64,000 nt of DNA from Natronogracilivirga saccharolytica (GCF_017921895.1 NZ_JAFIDN010000002.1:248001-312000); one strand, 5' to 3'. Positions 1-8,220 are shown, counted from the stretch's first letter. Notes: a model not told the origin generated them from the sequence alone. Numbers and translations: made by a program.

Positions 1-2060
1 GGTGCTACATCAAGTTGCACAAAGGCGAAGAGCTGATGTTCAGCGAACGGTTCGAGCGGGATGGCATCGATTTTACCGAGCCCACTCCGCAAATGTTCTC
101 ATTCAACAATCCGTTCGGCGCCTGCCGCAGCTGCGAGGGTTTCGGACGCGTGCAGGGAATTGATGAGGATAAAGTAGTGCCCGACCCGGAGCTGTCCATC
201 AGGGGAGGTGCCATCGCCCCGTTCAATTCGCCGAAATTCAACCACAATCTAAAGCTGCTGGTCAAGGTTGCCGCGCGCTACAGCCTGCCCATTGATGAAC
301 CCTATCACAGCCTTTCGAAGGATGTGAAAAATATTTTGTGGTACGGCAAAGATGAGTACCCCGGGATCCACAGTGTCTTTCAGCAGGTGCGCAGTGAATT
401 CTACAAAGTCCACATGCGGGTGTTTTATTCGCGCTATCGCGGCTACTCACGGTGTCCGGAATGTGACGGCTACCGCGTCCGCAAAGATGCATTGTATGTG
501 AAAATTGCGGACATGCACATCGGACAGATATCGGAAATGACAATCGGCCATGCGCGCAAGTTTTTCGATGATCTGGAGCTTACCGAGTATGAGATGGATG
601 TCGGCGGGCAGATTCTTTATGAAATCCGCAAGCGGTTAAGGTATCTGGATGAGGTTGGGCTGCATTATATTACCCTGAACCGGCTCACAAATACTCTAAG
701 CGGCGGAGAGGCGCAGCGCATCAATCTGGCCAATGCACTGGGCAGCTCGCTGATCGGAAGTCTTTATGTGCTGGATGAGCCCACAATCGGCCTCCATCCG
801 CGTGATAATGACCGGCTCATCCGGATACTCAAATCACTTCGGGATATTGGCAATACCGTGCTGGTGGTTGAGCATGACCCGGAGATGATCCGGTCGGCAG
901 ATCATGTCGTGGACATTGGCCCGTTTGCCGGAAATCACGGCGGAGAGGTCAGTTTCTCGGGAAGCTATGAGGATTTGCTCGGATCCAAAACGCTGACGGG
1001 AAAATATCTCAGCGGCAGAAAATCGATCCCTGTGCCCGAAAAGCGCCGGAAAGGCAGAGGCAAGGAAATCCTGCTTGAGGGAGCATCCGAACACAATCTG
1101 AAAAATGTGAATATCCGGATGCCGCTTGGCAAGCTGGTTTGCGTCACCGGGGTGAGCGGATCGGGCAAGTCGACCCTGATTCACCGCACGCTTTACGCCG
1201 CCATAATGAAAGAGCTGGGCGTGTATAACGAGAAAGTCGGGCGGTACCGCTCGATGAAAGGGCTGCAGCATATCGATGGTGCCGAAATGGTCGATCAGAC
1301 GCCGATCGGAAGGTCGAGCCGGTCCAATCCCGCCACCTATACCAAGTCATTCGACGGCATCCGCGACCTGTTTTCCAAAACCAGGGAGTCACGCATCATG
1401 GGGTACACATCCGGACACTTTTCATTCAATGTGCCGGGCGGACGCTGTGAAACCTGTCAGGGAGAAGGCGTGCAAACCATTGAAATGCAGTTTCTTGCCG
1501 ATATCGAGCTCCCCTGCGAGGCCTGCGGCGGAACACGCTATCGCAAAGATCTTCTCAGTGTGCGCTATCGGGGGAAGAATATTCACGACGTTCTGGAGAT
1601 GTCGGTATCCGAAGCCCTGGAGTTTTTTGTGGATGAGAAGCAGATCGTAAACAGACTCCAGGTACTGGAGGATGTGGGTTTGGGTTATCTCAAGCTGGGA
1701 CAAAGCGGGACCACCCTGTCCGGGGGCGAGGCCCAGCGGGTAAAACTTGCTCGCTATCTGTCGCGAACGGAAAAGGATCATATGCTCTATTTCTTCGATG
1801 AACCTACAACCGGACTGCACTTTGAGGACATTGCCCGGCTGCTGGATTCCTTCAATCGCCTGATAGACCGCGGCCATTCGGTGATTATTATCGAGCACAA
1901 TCTGGATGTGATCAAGTCGGCTGACTGGGTCATAGACATCGGTCCGGAAGGGGGATTTGGCGGCGGGACTATCGTATGCGAAGGCACACCCGAAGAGGTG
2001 GCATCTCATAAGGAAAGTCTGACCGGCAGGTTTCTGAAGCCGCTTCTATTGCCGGAGTAA
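1..2060 (+). CDS. uvrA: UvrA-family excinuclease ATPase, 5'-truncated by window edge
   Basis: DNA damage recognition ATPase of nucleotide excision repair. The reading frame is open from base 3, so the gene begins upstream; about 685 of the usual ~940 residues are present. Numbering from the in-frame TTG at 15, one sees a first ABC signature (LSGGEAQR, about 228) and DEPTIGLH (about 254), a second Walker A (GVSGSGKS, about 379), the CETC/CEAC zinc module (about 477-504), the second LSGGEAQR (about 568) and DEPTTGLH (about 595). The stretch where E. coli UvrA has the first zinc module keeps only its second Cys pair (CRSC, 37-40); the upstream CxxC is replaced by acidic residues. It could therefore be a divergent UvrA or a UvrA2-like paralogue. 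Confidence 0.93.
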   Translation, partial: CYIKLHKGEELMFSERFERDGIDFTEPTPQMFSFNNPFGACRSCEGFGRVQGIDEDKVVPDPELSIRGGAIAPFNSPKFNHNLKLLVKVAARYSLPIDEPYHSLSKDVKNILWYGKDEYPGIHSVFQQVRSEFYKVHMRVFYSRYRGYSRCPECDGYRVRKDALYVKIADMHIGQISEMTIGHARKFFDDLELTEYEMDVGGQILYEIRKRLRYLDEVGLHYITLNRLTNTLSGGEAQRINLANALGSSLIGSLYVLDEPTIGLHPRDNDRLIRILKSLRDIGNTVLVVEHDPEMIRSADHVVDIGPFAGNHGGEVSFSGSYEDLLGSKTLTGKYLSGRKSIPVPEKRRKGRGKEILLEGASEHNLKNVNIRMPLGKLVCVTGVSGSGKSTLIHRTLYAAIMKELGVYNEKVGRYRSMKGLQHIDGAEMVDQTPIGRSSRSNPATYTKSFDGIRDLFSKTRESRIMGYTSGHFSFNVPGGRCETCQGEGVQTIEMQFLADIELPCEACGGTRYRKDLLSVRYRGKNIHDVLEMSVSEALEFFVDEKQIVNRLQVLEDVGLGYLKLGQSGTTLSGGEAQRVKLARYLSRTEKDHMLYFFDEPTTGLHFEDIARLLDSFNRLIDRGHSVIIIEHNLDVIKSADWVIDIGPEGGFGGGTIVCEGTPEEVASHKESLTGRFLKPLLLPE

Positions 2061-2122
2061 CGGGATTCCGGACAATAAAATGACGATGGTTCCCGATTAC
2101 TGTAATTAAAAACATTATCAGC

Positions 2123-2162
2123 TCTTTGTACGGTTACTCTTGTCTTTGTACGGTTACTCTTG
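2123..2162. repeat. Perfect tandem duplication of a 20-bp unit
   Basis: Bases 2123-2142 are repeated exactly at 2143-2162 (unit begins TCTTTGTACGG), about 80 bp upstream of the bactofilin start. Each copy holds TTTG, the core of the FCB-group -33 and -7 promoter elements, but no full TAnnTTTG with the expected spacing is visible. It may be a slippage duplication in a 5' regulatory region. Confidence 0.9.
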
Positions 2163-2241
2163 CGTAACGGGTTGGAAACAGGTCCGCCTGACGGGCGGTC
2201 CGGCGTAACTTCATCACCTCTCATCATCACAAATTCGGTTC

Positions 2242-2730
2242 ATGGCACAAAACAATATTGATTATGTCAGTTTTATAGGGACAAACTCGGTTTTCAGTGA
2301 AGGCAAAATCAGAGTGGTGTCAGATTTGAAGATATCCGGTTTGGTGGAGATGGATATTGAAAGCAAGGGGAAGGTGATCGTGACCGAATCCGGCAAAGTG
2401 AAAGGGAGTATCGAGGCTGCTGATATTAATATCCATGGAGAGGCGGACGGGGATATTTCGGCGACCGGGATGATAATGATTTCTTCCAGCGGCAAGGTGA
2501 ATGGTTCACTGGCAGCCAGATATGTGTCCATTGATGACGGCGGGATTTGCAACGGCCGAATGGTAACCGGGGAAGATGCGCCGAACCGCATACGTGAAAA
2601 AACGGCCGCTGCGGATCAGGCGCTCCCTCCTGAAAATATCACGCAGAACGAGCTCAAAGAGCTCAGTAACGAGCAAAAGGACGGACTCGATATCGACTGG
2701 AAGTCACTCCGTGAAAAAACGCGCAGATAG
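2242..2730 (+). CDS. Bactofilin family polymer-forming protein
   Basis: A 162-residue protein with the bactofilin (DUF583) core at roughly residues 15-115. It consists of short repeating beta-strand units with Gly turns (for example SGKVKGSIEA and SGKVNGSLAA), which in this family stack into a right-handed beta-helix and polymerise without nucleotide. The charged C-terminal tail (about 116-162) is family-typical disordered sequence. Bactofilins are cytoskeletal scaffolds that place cell-wall or envelope enzymes. No membrane segment is seen. The gene stands alone after uvrA, with a 181-bp upstream region containing a tandem repeat. The start ATG at 2242 is followed directly by recognisable bactofilin sequence. 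Confidence 0.85.
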   Translation: MAQNNIDYVSFIGTNSVFSEGKIRVVSDLKISGLVEMDIESKGKVIVTESGKVKGSIEAADINIHGEADGDISATGMIMISSSGKVNGSLAARYVSIDDGGICNGRMVTGEDAPNRIREKTAAADQALPPENITQNELKELSNEQKDGLDIDWKSLREKTRR

Positions 2731-2743
2731 CCGGTTCACTCCT

Positions 2744-2762
2744 TTCCCGGTGCTCCCGGGAA
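2744..2762. terminator. Hairpin between convergent genes
   Basis: TTCCCGG (2744-2750), a 5-nt loop and CCGGGAA (2756-2762) form a GC-rich 7-bp stem just after the bactofilin stop. There is no U tract on either strand, so termination function is uncertain. Confidence 0.35.
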
Positions 2763-2848
2763 GCCACTTTGGTGAATGCATGCCATGAAATGCCTGCCCG
2801 CCGGCATCGCAGGCGTGACGCAATCTTCCGTGTCCGGCTTTACCAGCT

Positions 2849-3319
2849 TTAAAACAGCTCTGCAACTTCCTCTGCGATGGCTTCCAGCATTTTCCTGTCA
2901 TTCTCCGTCATGGCACCGCGGGTGTCGGAGTCAATATCGATTTCGCCGATCAGTTCGTCTCCTTTCATGACGGGCACAACGATCTCGGACTGCACGGTGG
3001 GGCTGCAAGCCAGGTAGTTGGACTCGGCAGTGACGTCGTTGACGATGAATGTTTTGAGGGATTCCGCCGCCTGACCGCACACTCCCTGTCCGAATGCTAT
3101 ACGTGTGTGTTCGGTGGGTTCACCTACATAGGGCCCGAGAACCAGTTGCTTTTCAGACAAGGGATCGACCAGATAAAAGCCGACCCAGTCATAATGAGGC
3201 ACTTCACGGTGCAGCAGGGCACAGATATGCTGCATGGCCTCTTCTCTGTCAGCTGCTTCATCGATAAGCCGGCGGCTCTTGGTAACCAGCTCATCCCAGG
3301 GGATATCTCTTTCTGTCAT
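2849..3319 (-). CDS. GAF-domain free methionine-(R)-sulfoxide reductase-like protein
   Basis: A 156-residue single GAF domain matching the fRMsr (YebR) family, which reduces free Met-R-sulfoxide in the cytoplasm with thioredoxin. Two family cysteines are present with the E. coli spacing: Cys81 in FGQGVCG and Cys105 in YLACSPTVQSE (24 apart, like Cys94 and Cys118 of YebR). The position equivalent to YebR Cys84, ten residues before GVCG, is His71. The C-terminal GEIDIDSD motif is typical. It is transcribed divergently from marC, with back-to-back promoter-like elements between them. Activity with only two of three cysteines is plausible but not assured; a GAF sensor role cannot be excluded. Confidence 0.82.
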   Translation of the reverse strand: MTERDIPWDELVTKSRRLIDEAADREEAMQHICALLHREVPHYDWVGFYLVDPLSEKQLVLGPYVGEPTEHTRIAFGQGVCGQAAESLKTFIVNDVTAESNYLACSPTVQSEIVVPVMKGDELIGEIDIDSDTRGAMTENDRKMLEAIAEEVAELF

Positions 3320-3357
3320 AATGAGGATTTAAAGAACTTTAGGGTTCAAACTGATGT

Positions 3358-3375
3358 CAAATATACATAAATTTG
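3358..3375. promoter_or_regulatory. Back-to-back -7-like elements between divergent genes
   Basis: CAAATATA at 3358-3365 reads TATATTTG on the minus strand (toward the GAF gene), and TAAATTTG at 3368-3375 reads plus (toward marC). Both fit the FCB-group -7 consensus TAnnTTTG. No clear -33 TTTG was found at the expected distance, so this is a candidate only. Confidence 0.4.
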
Positions 3376-3488
3376 CCGACGAAATTTGCCGATGCTGTTC
3401 AATGTATTATAAAACGGGGGCGACTTGCCCGCCGTATTGCTGATAGGCATGTCATGGTATTTATTATTATATAATAACGCACCGAAAC

Positions 3489-4115
3489 ATGGAGTTGTTC
3501 ACCTTTCTCCTGGCTACATTTACTTCCCTGCTTTCAATCGCAAACCCGTTTGCGGCCATGCCTTTTTTTCTGGCTATGACGGATGGCGACAGCAATGAGC
3601 ACCGGCGTCAGCAGGCCCTGAAAGCATGCATATACACGGTTCTTATTCTCGGGATCTTTCTGTTCGGCGGAAATTACATAATCAGCTTCTTTGGAATCAG
3701 CCTTGAGGGCATCCGGATTGCAGGCGGACTGCTTATCATGAAAATGGCCTATTCGCTGCTTGATCCGGACTCGCAGGGCCGTAAGCTTACCGCTGCCGAC
3801 CATTCCGAAGCATACCGCAAGCCGGATATTTCATTCAGTCCGCTTGCCATGCCCATGCTGGCCGGACCGGGTTCGATAGCGCTTACTCTTGGATTTGCGT
3901 CACAGTCGTCTTCCGTAACAGACTATCTTGTCATATCCATTGCGATTCTGCTGGTGGCGGTTACCTCGTTTGTGCTGCTGGTCGTAGCTCGCCGGATGAC
4001 CAAAATGCTGGGGCGGACAGGAATGACCGCACTTACCCGCATGATGGGCTTTATCGCACTGACCATCGGCGTTCAGTTTATTATAAACGGAGTGCGTCCG
4101 ATCATCGGAACCTGA
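3489..4115 (+). CDS. MarC family integral membrane protein
   Basis: A 208-residue polytopic protein with about six hydrophobic segments. The MarC/UPF0056 signature is clear: SIANPFAAMPFFLAMT near the N terminus, then GGLLIMKMAYSLL and LAMPMLAGPGSIALTLGFAS in the second half, with NG near the C terminus. The function of the family is unresolved; the old link to multiple antibiotic resistance was not confirmed. Length matches the family (about 200-215). The gene is monocistronic, 108 nt downstream of a TAAATTTG promoter-like element. Confidence 0.9.
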   Translation: MELFTFLLATFTSLLSIANPFAAMPFFLAMTDGDSNEHRRQQALKACIYTVLILGIFLFGGNYIISFFGISLEGIRIAGGLLIMKMAYSLLDPDSQGRKLTAADHSEAYRKPDISFSPLAMPMLAGPGSIALTLGFASQSSSVTDYLVISIAILLVAVTSFVLLVVARRMTKMLGRTGMTALTRMMGFIALTIGVQFIINGVRPIIGT

Positions 4116-4255
4116 CGGCATGCTTTTCCGTTGCACTATAAAAATCTTTCTTTTCAGGATGACATGTTTTAGATTCCGGCACTGAAACGAAAAGAGTAAT
4201 TTCTGATTGAGATGTCGTATTTCAATCAGCGAACATCAAAATTGATCAGGTTGCC

Positions 4256-4492
4256 ATGGATAAGCCGAAAGTTGCCAGCACCAAGCCCTATGTCATGAAA
4301 ATTGAACCCGGCACCTATGCATGGTGTGCATGCGGACTATCCCGAAACCAGCCTTACTGCGACGGATCGCACAAGCCCACATCCATCAAACCGATTGTGG
4401 AAAAAGTTGAAGAAAGCAAGAACGTAGCCTGGTGCGGCTGCAAGCAGACCGGCACTCCTCCCTTTTGTGACGGTACGCACAACAAGCTGTAA
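4256..4492 (+). CDS. CDGSH iron-sulfur protein with two CDGSH motifs
   Basis: A 78-residue protein made almost entirely of two CDGSH domains. Cys24, Cys26, Cys35 and His39 form the first C-x-C-x2-S-x3-P-x-CDGSH motif. Cys60, Cys62, Cys71 and His75 form the second, with CDGTH in place of CDGSH. Each motif should bind a [2Fe-2S] cluster through three Cys and one His, as in mitoNEET-type and MiNT-type proteins. No signal peptide or membrane segment is present, so it is probably a soluble cytoplasmic redox or Fe-S transfer protein. The neighbouring nfn genes are also Fe-S/flavin redox proteins, but the 230-bp gap argues against one operon. Confidence 0.92.
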   Translation: MDKPKVASTKPYVMKIEPGTYAWCACGLSRNQPYCDGSHKPTSIKPIVEKVEESKNVAWCGCKQTGTPPFCDGTHNKL

Positions 4493-4725
4493 CATATACG
4501 TTACACTTTCGTTGCACGGATTTATTATTTTGTGAAAAGCGCCGCCGGTTGGTGTGTGGCCTCACAATGATGTCATTTTTGGTCGTTTTACTTGAAAAGA
4601 CCATAGATATTCTTTAATATTAAGGACTTATATTATTTTTTGTTCTCATTTGCCGGCAGGTATATAGTTGCTCAGTGATATTATATTTTACCGCGCCTGC
4701 ATATTTACCAAATGGAGTAATTATT

Positions 4726-5568
4726 TTGTATCCCATTATTTCCAGTCAGGAGCTTGCTCCTGCTATCAACAAGTTAATTGTGAAAGCGCCCCTGATTGCC
4801 AGGAAGCGGGAGCCGGGCAATTTTGTAATATTGCGTGCTGCCCTCACCGGCGAGCGCATACCGCTTACCATCGTCGATTCCGATCCGGATAAGGGCACCA
4901 TTACGCTGATTGTGCAGTCGATCGGCAAAACGACGATGCTGATAAACAGCATGAAAGCAGGAGACGAGCTGATCGATGTCGCGGGTCCGCTTGGCGAACC
5001 TACACCGGTTGAAAATCACGGCACTGTCGTATGCATTGGTGGTGGTGTCGGGACGGCGGTCGTTTATCCCATCGCAAAAGCCCTGAGTGAGGCCGGCAAT
5101 GATGTCATCAGCATCATCGGGGCGAGAAACGCGGAGCTTGTCATACTGGAAGAGGAAATGAAGGCGGTATCCCGTGAATTGATGATAACGACCGATGACG
5201 GATCTGCCGGGCGAAAGGGATTTGTGACCGATGCGCTGAAGGAGATCCTGGAGCGGCCGGGGACACTGTCTGCCGGCAGCGGCGCTGTCTATGCAATGGG
5301 ACCCATGCCCATGATGCGCGCGGTGTCCGATGTCACCCGGGATACGGGCATCCGGACCTGGGTAAGTCTCAATCCCATCATGATGGATGGTACCGGAATG
5401 TGCGGAGCCTGCCGGGTAACGGTCGGCGATCAACTCAAATTTGCCTGCGTCGACGGTCCCGAATTCGACGCGCATCAAATCAATTTCGATGAGCTGATCG
5501 CGAGAAACCGGACCTATGCGGATCTCGAGAAAAAGGCTCTGGAAACATGCAAAAGCCTCCAGACATAA
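4726..5568 (+). CDS. nfnA: NfnA-type FAD/[2Fe-2S] subunit of NADH-dependent ferredoxin:NADP+ oxidoreductase
   Basis: A 280-residue ferredoxin-NADP+ reductase-like protein: FAD domain at about residues 1-95, NAD(P)-binding GGGVGTAVVYPIAKAL at about 105-120, and a C-terminal [2Fe-2S] site with DGTGMCGACRV plus a final FACVDGPEF Cys. This is the small subunit of NfnAB (also called SudB), which couples NADH and reduced ferredoxin oxidation to NADP+ reduction by flavin-based electron bifurcation. The start is taken as TTG at 4726 (encoded YPIISSQELAP follows, as in homologues), with GGAG at 4714-4717, 8 nt upstream. An upstream in-frame start at 4675 would add 17 unrelated hydrophobic residues. 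It is followed 115 bp later by its partner subunit. Confidence 0.88.
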   Translation: MYPIISSQELAPAINKLIVKAPLIARKREPGNFVILRAALTGERIPLTIVDSDPDKGTITLIVQSIGKTTMLINSMKAGDELIDVAGPLGEPTPVENHGTVVCIGGGVGTAVVYPIAKALSEAGNDVISIIGARNAELVILEEEMKAVSRELMITTDDGSAGRKGFVTDALKEILERPGTLSAGSGAVYAMGPMPMMRAVSDVTRDTGIRTWVSLNPIMMDGTGMCGACRVTVGDQLKFACVDGPEFDAHQINFDELIARNRTYADLEKKALETCKSLQT

Positions 5569-5683
5569 CATTATTACTTCAGGTGACTTTCACCATGACA
5601 GAGCATCAGCCCGGCATCCGGGAGCATAAATGCAATTTGTTACAGCATTAGACGTGACGACATAAATCCGAATATTTTTACAC

Positions 5684-7255
5684 ATGAAAGCCACAGCAAA
5701 CACGAAACGCTCTGAAAAGGACCCCGCCGGGAGCAGGGAAAAAAGCGGAAAAAACAAAAAATCCGGAGTGGAAAAACGGCCGAAAATTATTTCGCTGAAG
5801 CCCAGGGAGCGGATGCAGATTCCGCGAAATCAGCCGAACGAACAGGATCCGGCCGGGCGGATCACCAATTTTTGTGAAGTATCCAACGGGTTTGATGTGC
5901 GCAAGGCTCTGGCAGAAACCGAACGGTGCCTGGAGTGCAACGATCCGGTCTGCATGCAGTCCTGCCCGGTGAATATCGATATTCCCTCCTTCATCCAGCT
6001 GATGTATCAGGGCGATTACGATGGCGCCATTCGCAAGATCCGCGAATCCAACTATCTGCCGGCGATTTGCGGCAGGGTGTGTCCGCAGGAGACGCTCTGT
6101 GAAAGCGTATGCATTGTGGGGAAAAAACGCGAGCCGCTGGCCATCGGGAAGATGGAGCGGTTTCTGGCCGATTATGAGGCCGAGCAGGGGACCTTTACTC
6201 CGCCTCCGGTTGCGGATCCCAAAGGACAGAGCGTCGCTGTGGTCGGATCCGGTCCGGGCGGACTTACCGTTGCCGCGGAACTTGCCCAGATGGGATACGA
6301 TGTCACCATTTTTGAAGCGTTGCATGAGGCCGGCGGCGTGCTGAAATACGGCATCCCCGAATTTCGTCTGCCCAAAAAGATTGTGGATGAAGAGGTGGAC
6401 CGGGTTAAAGCGCTGGGCGTCAAGGTCGAAACCAATGTGATCATCGGCCGCACGCTGACCATTGACGAACTTTTCGATGAAATGGGATACAGCGCGGTCT
6501 ATATCGGAACAGGCGCCGGTTCACCCAGATTTCTGAATATCCCGGGTGAAAACCTGAGCGGTGTCTACTCTGCCAGCGAACTGCTGACCCGGGTCAATCT
6601 GATGAAAGCCTACAAGTTCCCGGAGTATGACACACCGCTGAAAATCGGCAACAAGGTGGTGGTGCTGGGCGGCGGCGATGTGGCCATGGACGCCGTGCGT
6701 ACCTCCAAACGAATCGGTCCCGAGCAGACGACCCTGCTCTACCGCCGGTCCCGCGAAGAGATGCCTGCGCGCATCGAGGAAGTGCATCATGCCGAAGAAG
6801 AAGGCATCGAATTCCATTTTCTTACCAGTCCGGTTGCCATCCACGGCGACGAAAACGGCTGGGTGAAGGCGATAGAGTGTCAGCGGATGGAGCTTGGCGA
6901 GCCGGATGAGCGCGGACGGCGCCGGCCGGTTCCCGTTGAAGGATCCAATTTCATCATTGAAACCGACACGGTGGTCGTTGCGATCGGACAAACGCCCAAC
7001 CCGATCATCCAGCATACCACGCCCGGCCTTGAAACCACCGACTGGGGTACCATCAAGGCGGATGAAAAGGGTGCTACGAGCCGGCCCGGAATTTACGCCG
7101 GAGGTGATATCACACGCGGTGGCGCCACAGTCATTCAGGCTGTAGCCGACGGCAAAAATGCCTCAAGAGCCATTGATGAATATCTGGAGTCGCTCAGAGA
7201 AGCATCAGAAACCGAAGCGGCGCCAACGGCTTCGGGAGCGGCTCAAGGCAGGTGA
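5684..7255 (+). CDS. nfnB: NfnB/GltD-like large subunit (NADPH-dependent glutamate synthase small-chain family)
   Basis: A 523-residue flavoprotein of the GltD family. The N-terminal double [4Fe-4S] domain shows CLECNDPVCMQSCPVNIDIP and CGRVCPQETLCESVC (about residues 84-146). The FAD dinucleotide site is VVGSGPGGLTVAAELAQMGY (about 187-206) and the NADPH site is VVLGGGDVAMDAVR (about 326-339). A GGDITRGGATV FAD-ribityl motif lies near the C terminus. Adjacent nfnA argues for the NfnB role rather than glutamate synthase, since no large glutamate synthase subunit is nearby. The first ~45 residues are a Lys-rich, low-complexity extension beyond the usual family start. The ATG at 5684 was kept, but a later start near the KPRERMQIP segment is possible. 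Confidence 0.88.
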   Translation: MKATANTKRSEKDPAGSREKSGKNKKSGVEKRPKIISLKPRERMQIPRNQPNEQDPAGRITNFCEVSNGFDVRKALAETERCLECNDPVCMQSCPVNIDIPSFIQLMYQGDYDGAIRKIRESNYLPAICGRVCPQETLCESVCIVGKKREPLAIGKMERFLADYEAEQGTFTPPPVADPKGQSVAVVGSGPGGLTVAAELAQMGYDVTIFEALHEAGGVLKYGIPEFRLPKKIVDEEVDRVKALGVKVETNVIIGRTLTIDELFDEMGYSAVYIGTGAGSPRFLNIPGENLSGVYSASELLTRVNLMKAYKFPEYDTPLKIGNKVVVLGGGDVAMDAVRTSKRIGPEQTTLLYRRSREEMPARIEEVHHAEEEGIEFHFLTSPVAIHGDENGWVKAIECQRMELGEPDERGRRRPVPVEGSNFIIETDTVVVAIGQTPNPIIQHTTPGLETTDWGTIKADEKGATSRPGIYAGGDITRGGATVIQAVADGKNASRAIDEYLESLREASETEAAPTASGAAQGR

Positions 7256-7372
7256 GATGGCCGGTCCCGGATGGATGTGATAGCGTGATACTCCAATCCG
7301 TTTAAAAAAAAAGCGAATCCAGTGCTCCCTGTGGCTTGTCATACTTGCTCTTTCGGCTGCATCATTGCGGTT

Positions 7373-7759
7373 AAGTGTAAGGTATACCCTGGCATTGCCC
7401 AGTAGCGCTGCTGGGTGCATAAGACGGCCAATATACTCGACAAGGTGCCCAAGAAAATTCAGCCTCAGGTCAAAAAGATGATCCATGAAATGTACCTGTC
7501 GGATACCAAAGCCGATGCTTTGCAGGTATTTGAAGATTTTGTCAGCCTATATGGGGCCAAATATCCAAGGGCTGTTGAGTGCTTGGTCAAAGATAAAGAG
7601 GCATTGTTCGCCTTTTATGATTTTCCGGCCGAACACTGGCAGCATTTGAGAACGACCAACCCGATCGAATCGACATTCGCCACGGTTCGTCACCGTACCC
7701 GCCAAACCAGAGGATGTGGCTCGGTGGAAACGATCATCTCGAGGGTCTTCAAACTGGCC
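7373..7759 (+). mobile_element. IS256-family transposase C-terminal remnant
   Basis: The translated sequence from about 7373 reads as the C-terminal third of an IS256/Mutator-type transposase. It has RCWVHKTANILDKVPK, then PAEHWQHLRTTNPIESTFATVR, whose NPIES Glu is the last DDE catalytic residue, then TRQTRGCGS and RVFKLA. A TAG at 7403-7405 interrupts it exactly where homologues have QQRCWV (a CAG to TAG change), so the open segment restarts at GTG 7415. No N-terminal two-thirds and no terminal inverted repeats are present. The remnant runs in frame into an unrelated ImmA/IrrE remnant at 7754-7759, so it is a dead fragment left by deletion. Confidence 0.85.
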
Positions 7760-8220
7760 CATATTTGGATCGGTGAAAGTGCCGGTTTCGATTTTCGACA
7801 GCTGCAACCAAGCCAGGATCCGGTCGAGCAGTTCTGCGATCAGGTGGCCGCTGAATTTCTGGTTCCGGAAGAGGCGATTGACGAATTATGGAAGGAGCAC
7901 ACCGGCTTTGATCAGCTTGCCAGACAGTTTAAAGTAAGTCAGCTTGTTATTGCCCGCAGGGCTTTGGATCTCAAAAAATCACCAAGACGGAATTTTTTGA
8001 CTTTTATGAACAATACCAACGCAAGCTGAGAAAAAGAAAAGAAAGACAGGGCGACGGGGGGAATTTTTATGCCACATTGAGAAATCGCCTGAATAGCCGG
8101 TTTTTCTATACAGTTCATCAAGCCGTAAAAGAAAACAGATTGCTTCACAGAGAAGCTTTTCAATTAACCGGGTTGAAAGGCAAAACGTATGATAAAGCTG
8201 TTCTTGAACTCCAGGACTAA
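7754..8220 (+). pseudogene. ImmA/IrrE-family metallopeptidase/antitoxin remnant, frameshifted
   Basis: From the Leu-Ala codons at 7754-7759 the frame changes family to LAHIWIGESAGFD and then EQFCDQVAAEFLVPEE, the typical ImmA/IrrE (COG2856) sequence following its HELAH zinc motif. The His-Glu half of that motif and any N-terminal HTH domain are missing, replaced by the transposase tail. At the A6 run 7973-7978 the frame breaks: inserting one A restores DFYEQYQRKLRK, NFYATLRNRLNSRFFYTVHQAV and FQLTGLKGKTYDKAVLEL, the usual C terminus of XRE-ImmA/IrrE proteins, ending at TAA 8218-8220. As read, translation instead stops at 8029. It is therefore inactive by truncation and by frameshift. Its stop overlaps the start of the DUF4411 gene. 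Confidence 0.8.

Noticed and set aside
4774-5571. Minus-strand open frame of 265 codons opposite nfnA
   Set aside because: nfnA has FAD, NAD and Fe-S motifs over the same bases; the antisense product is motif-free.
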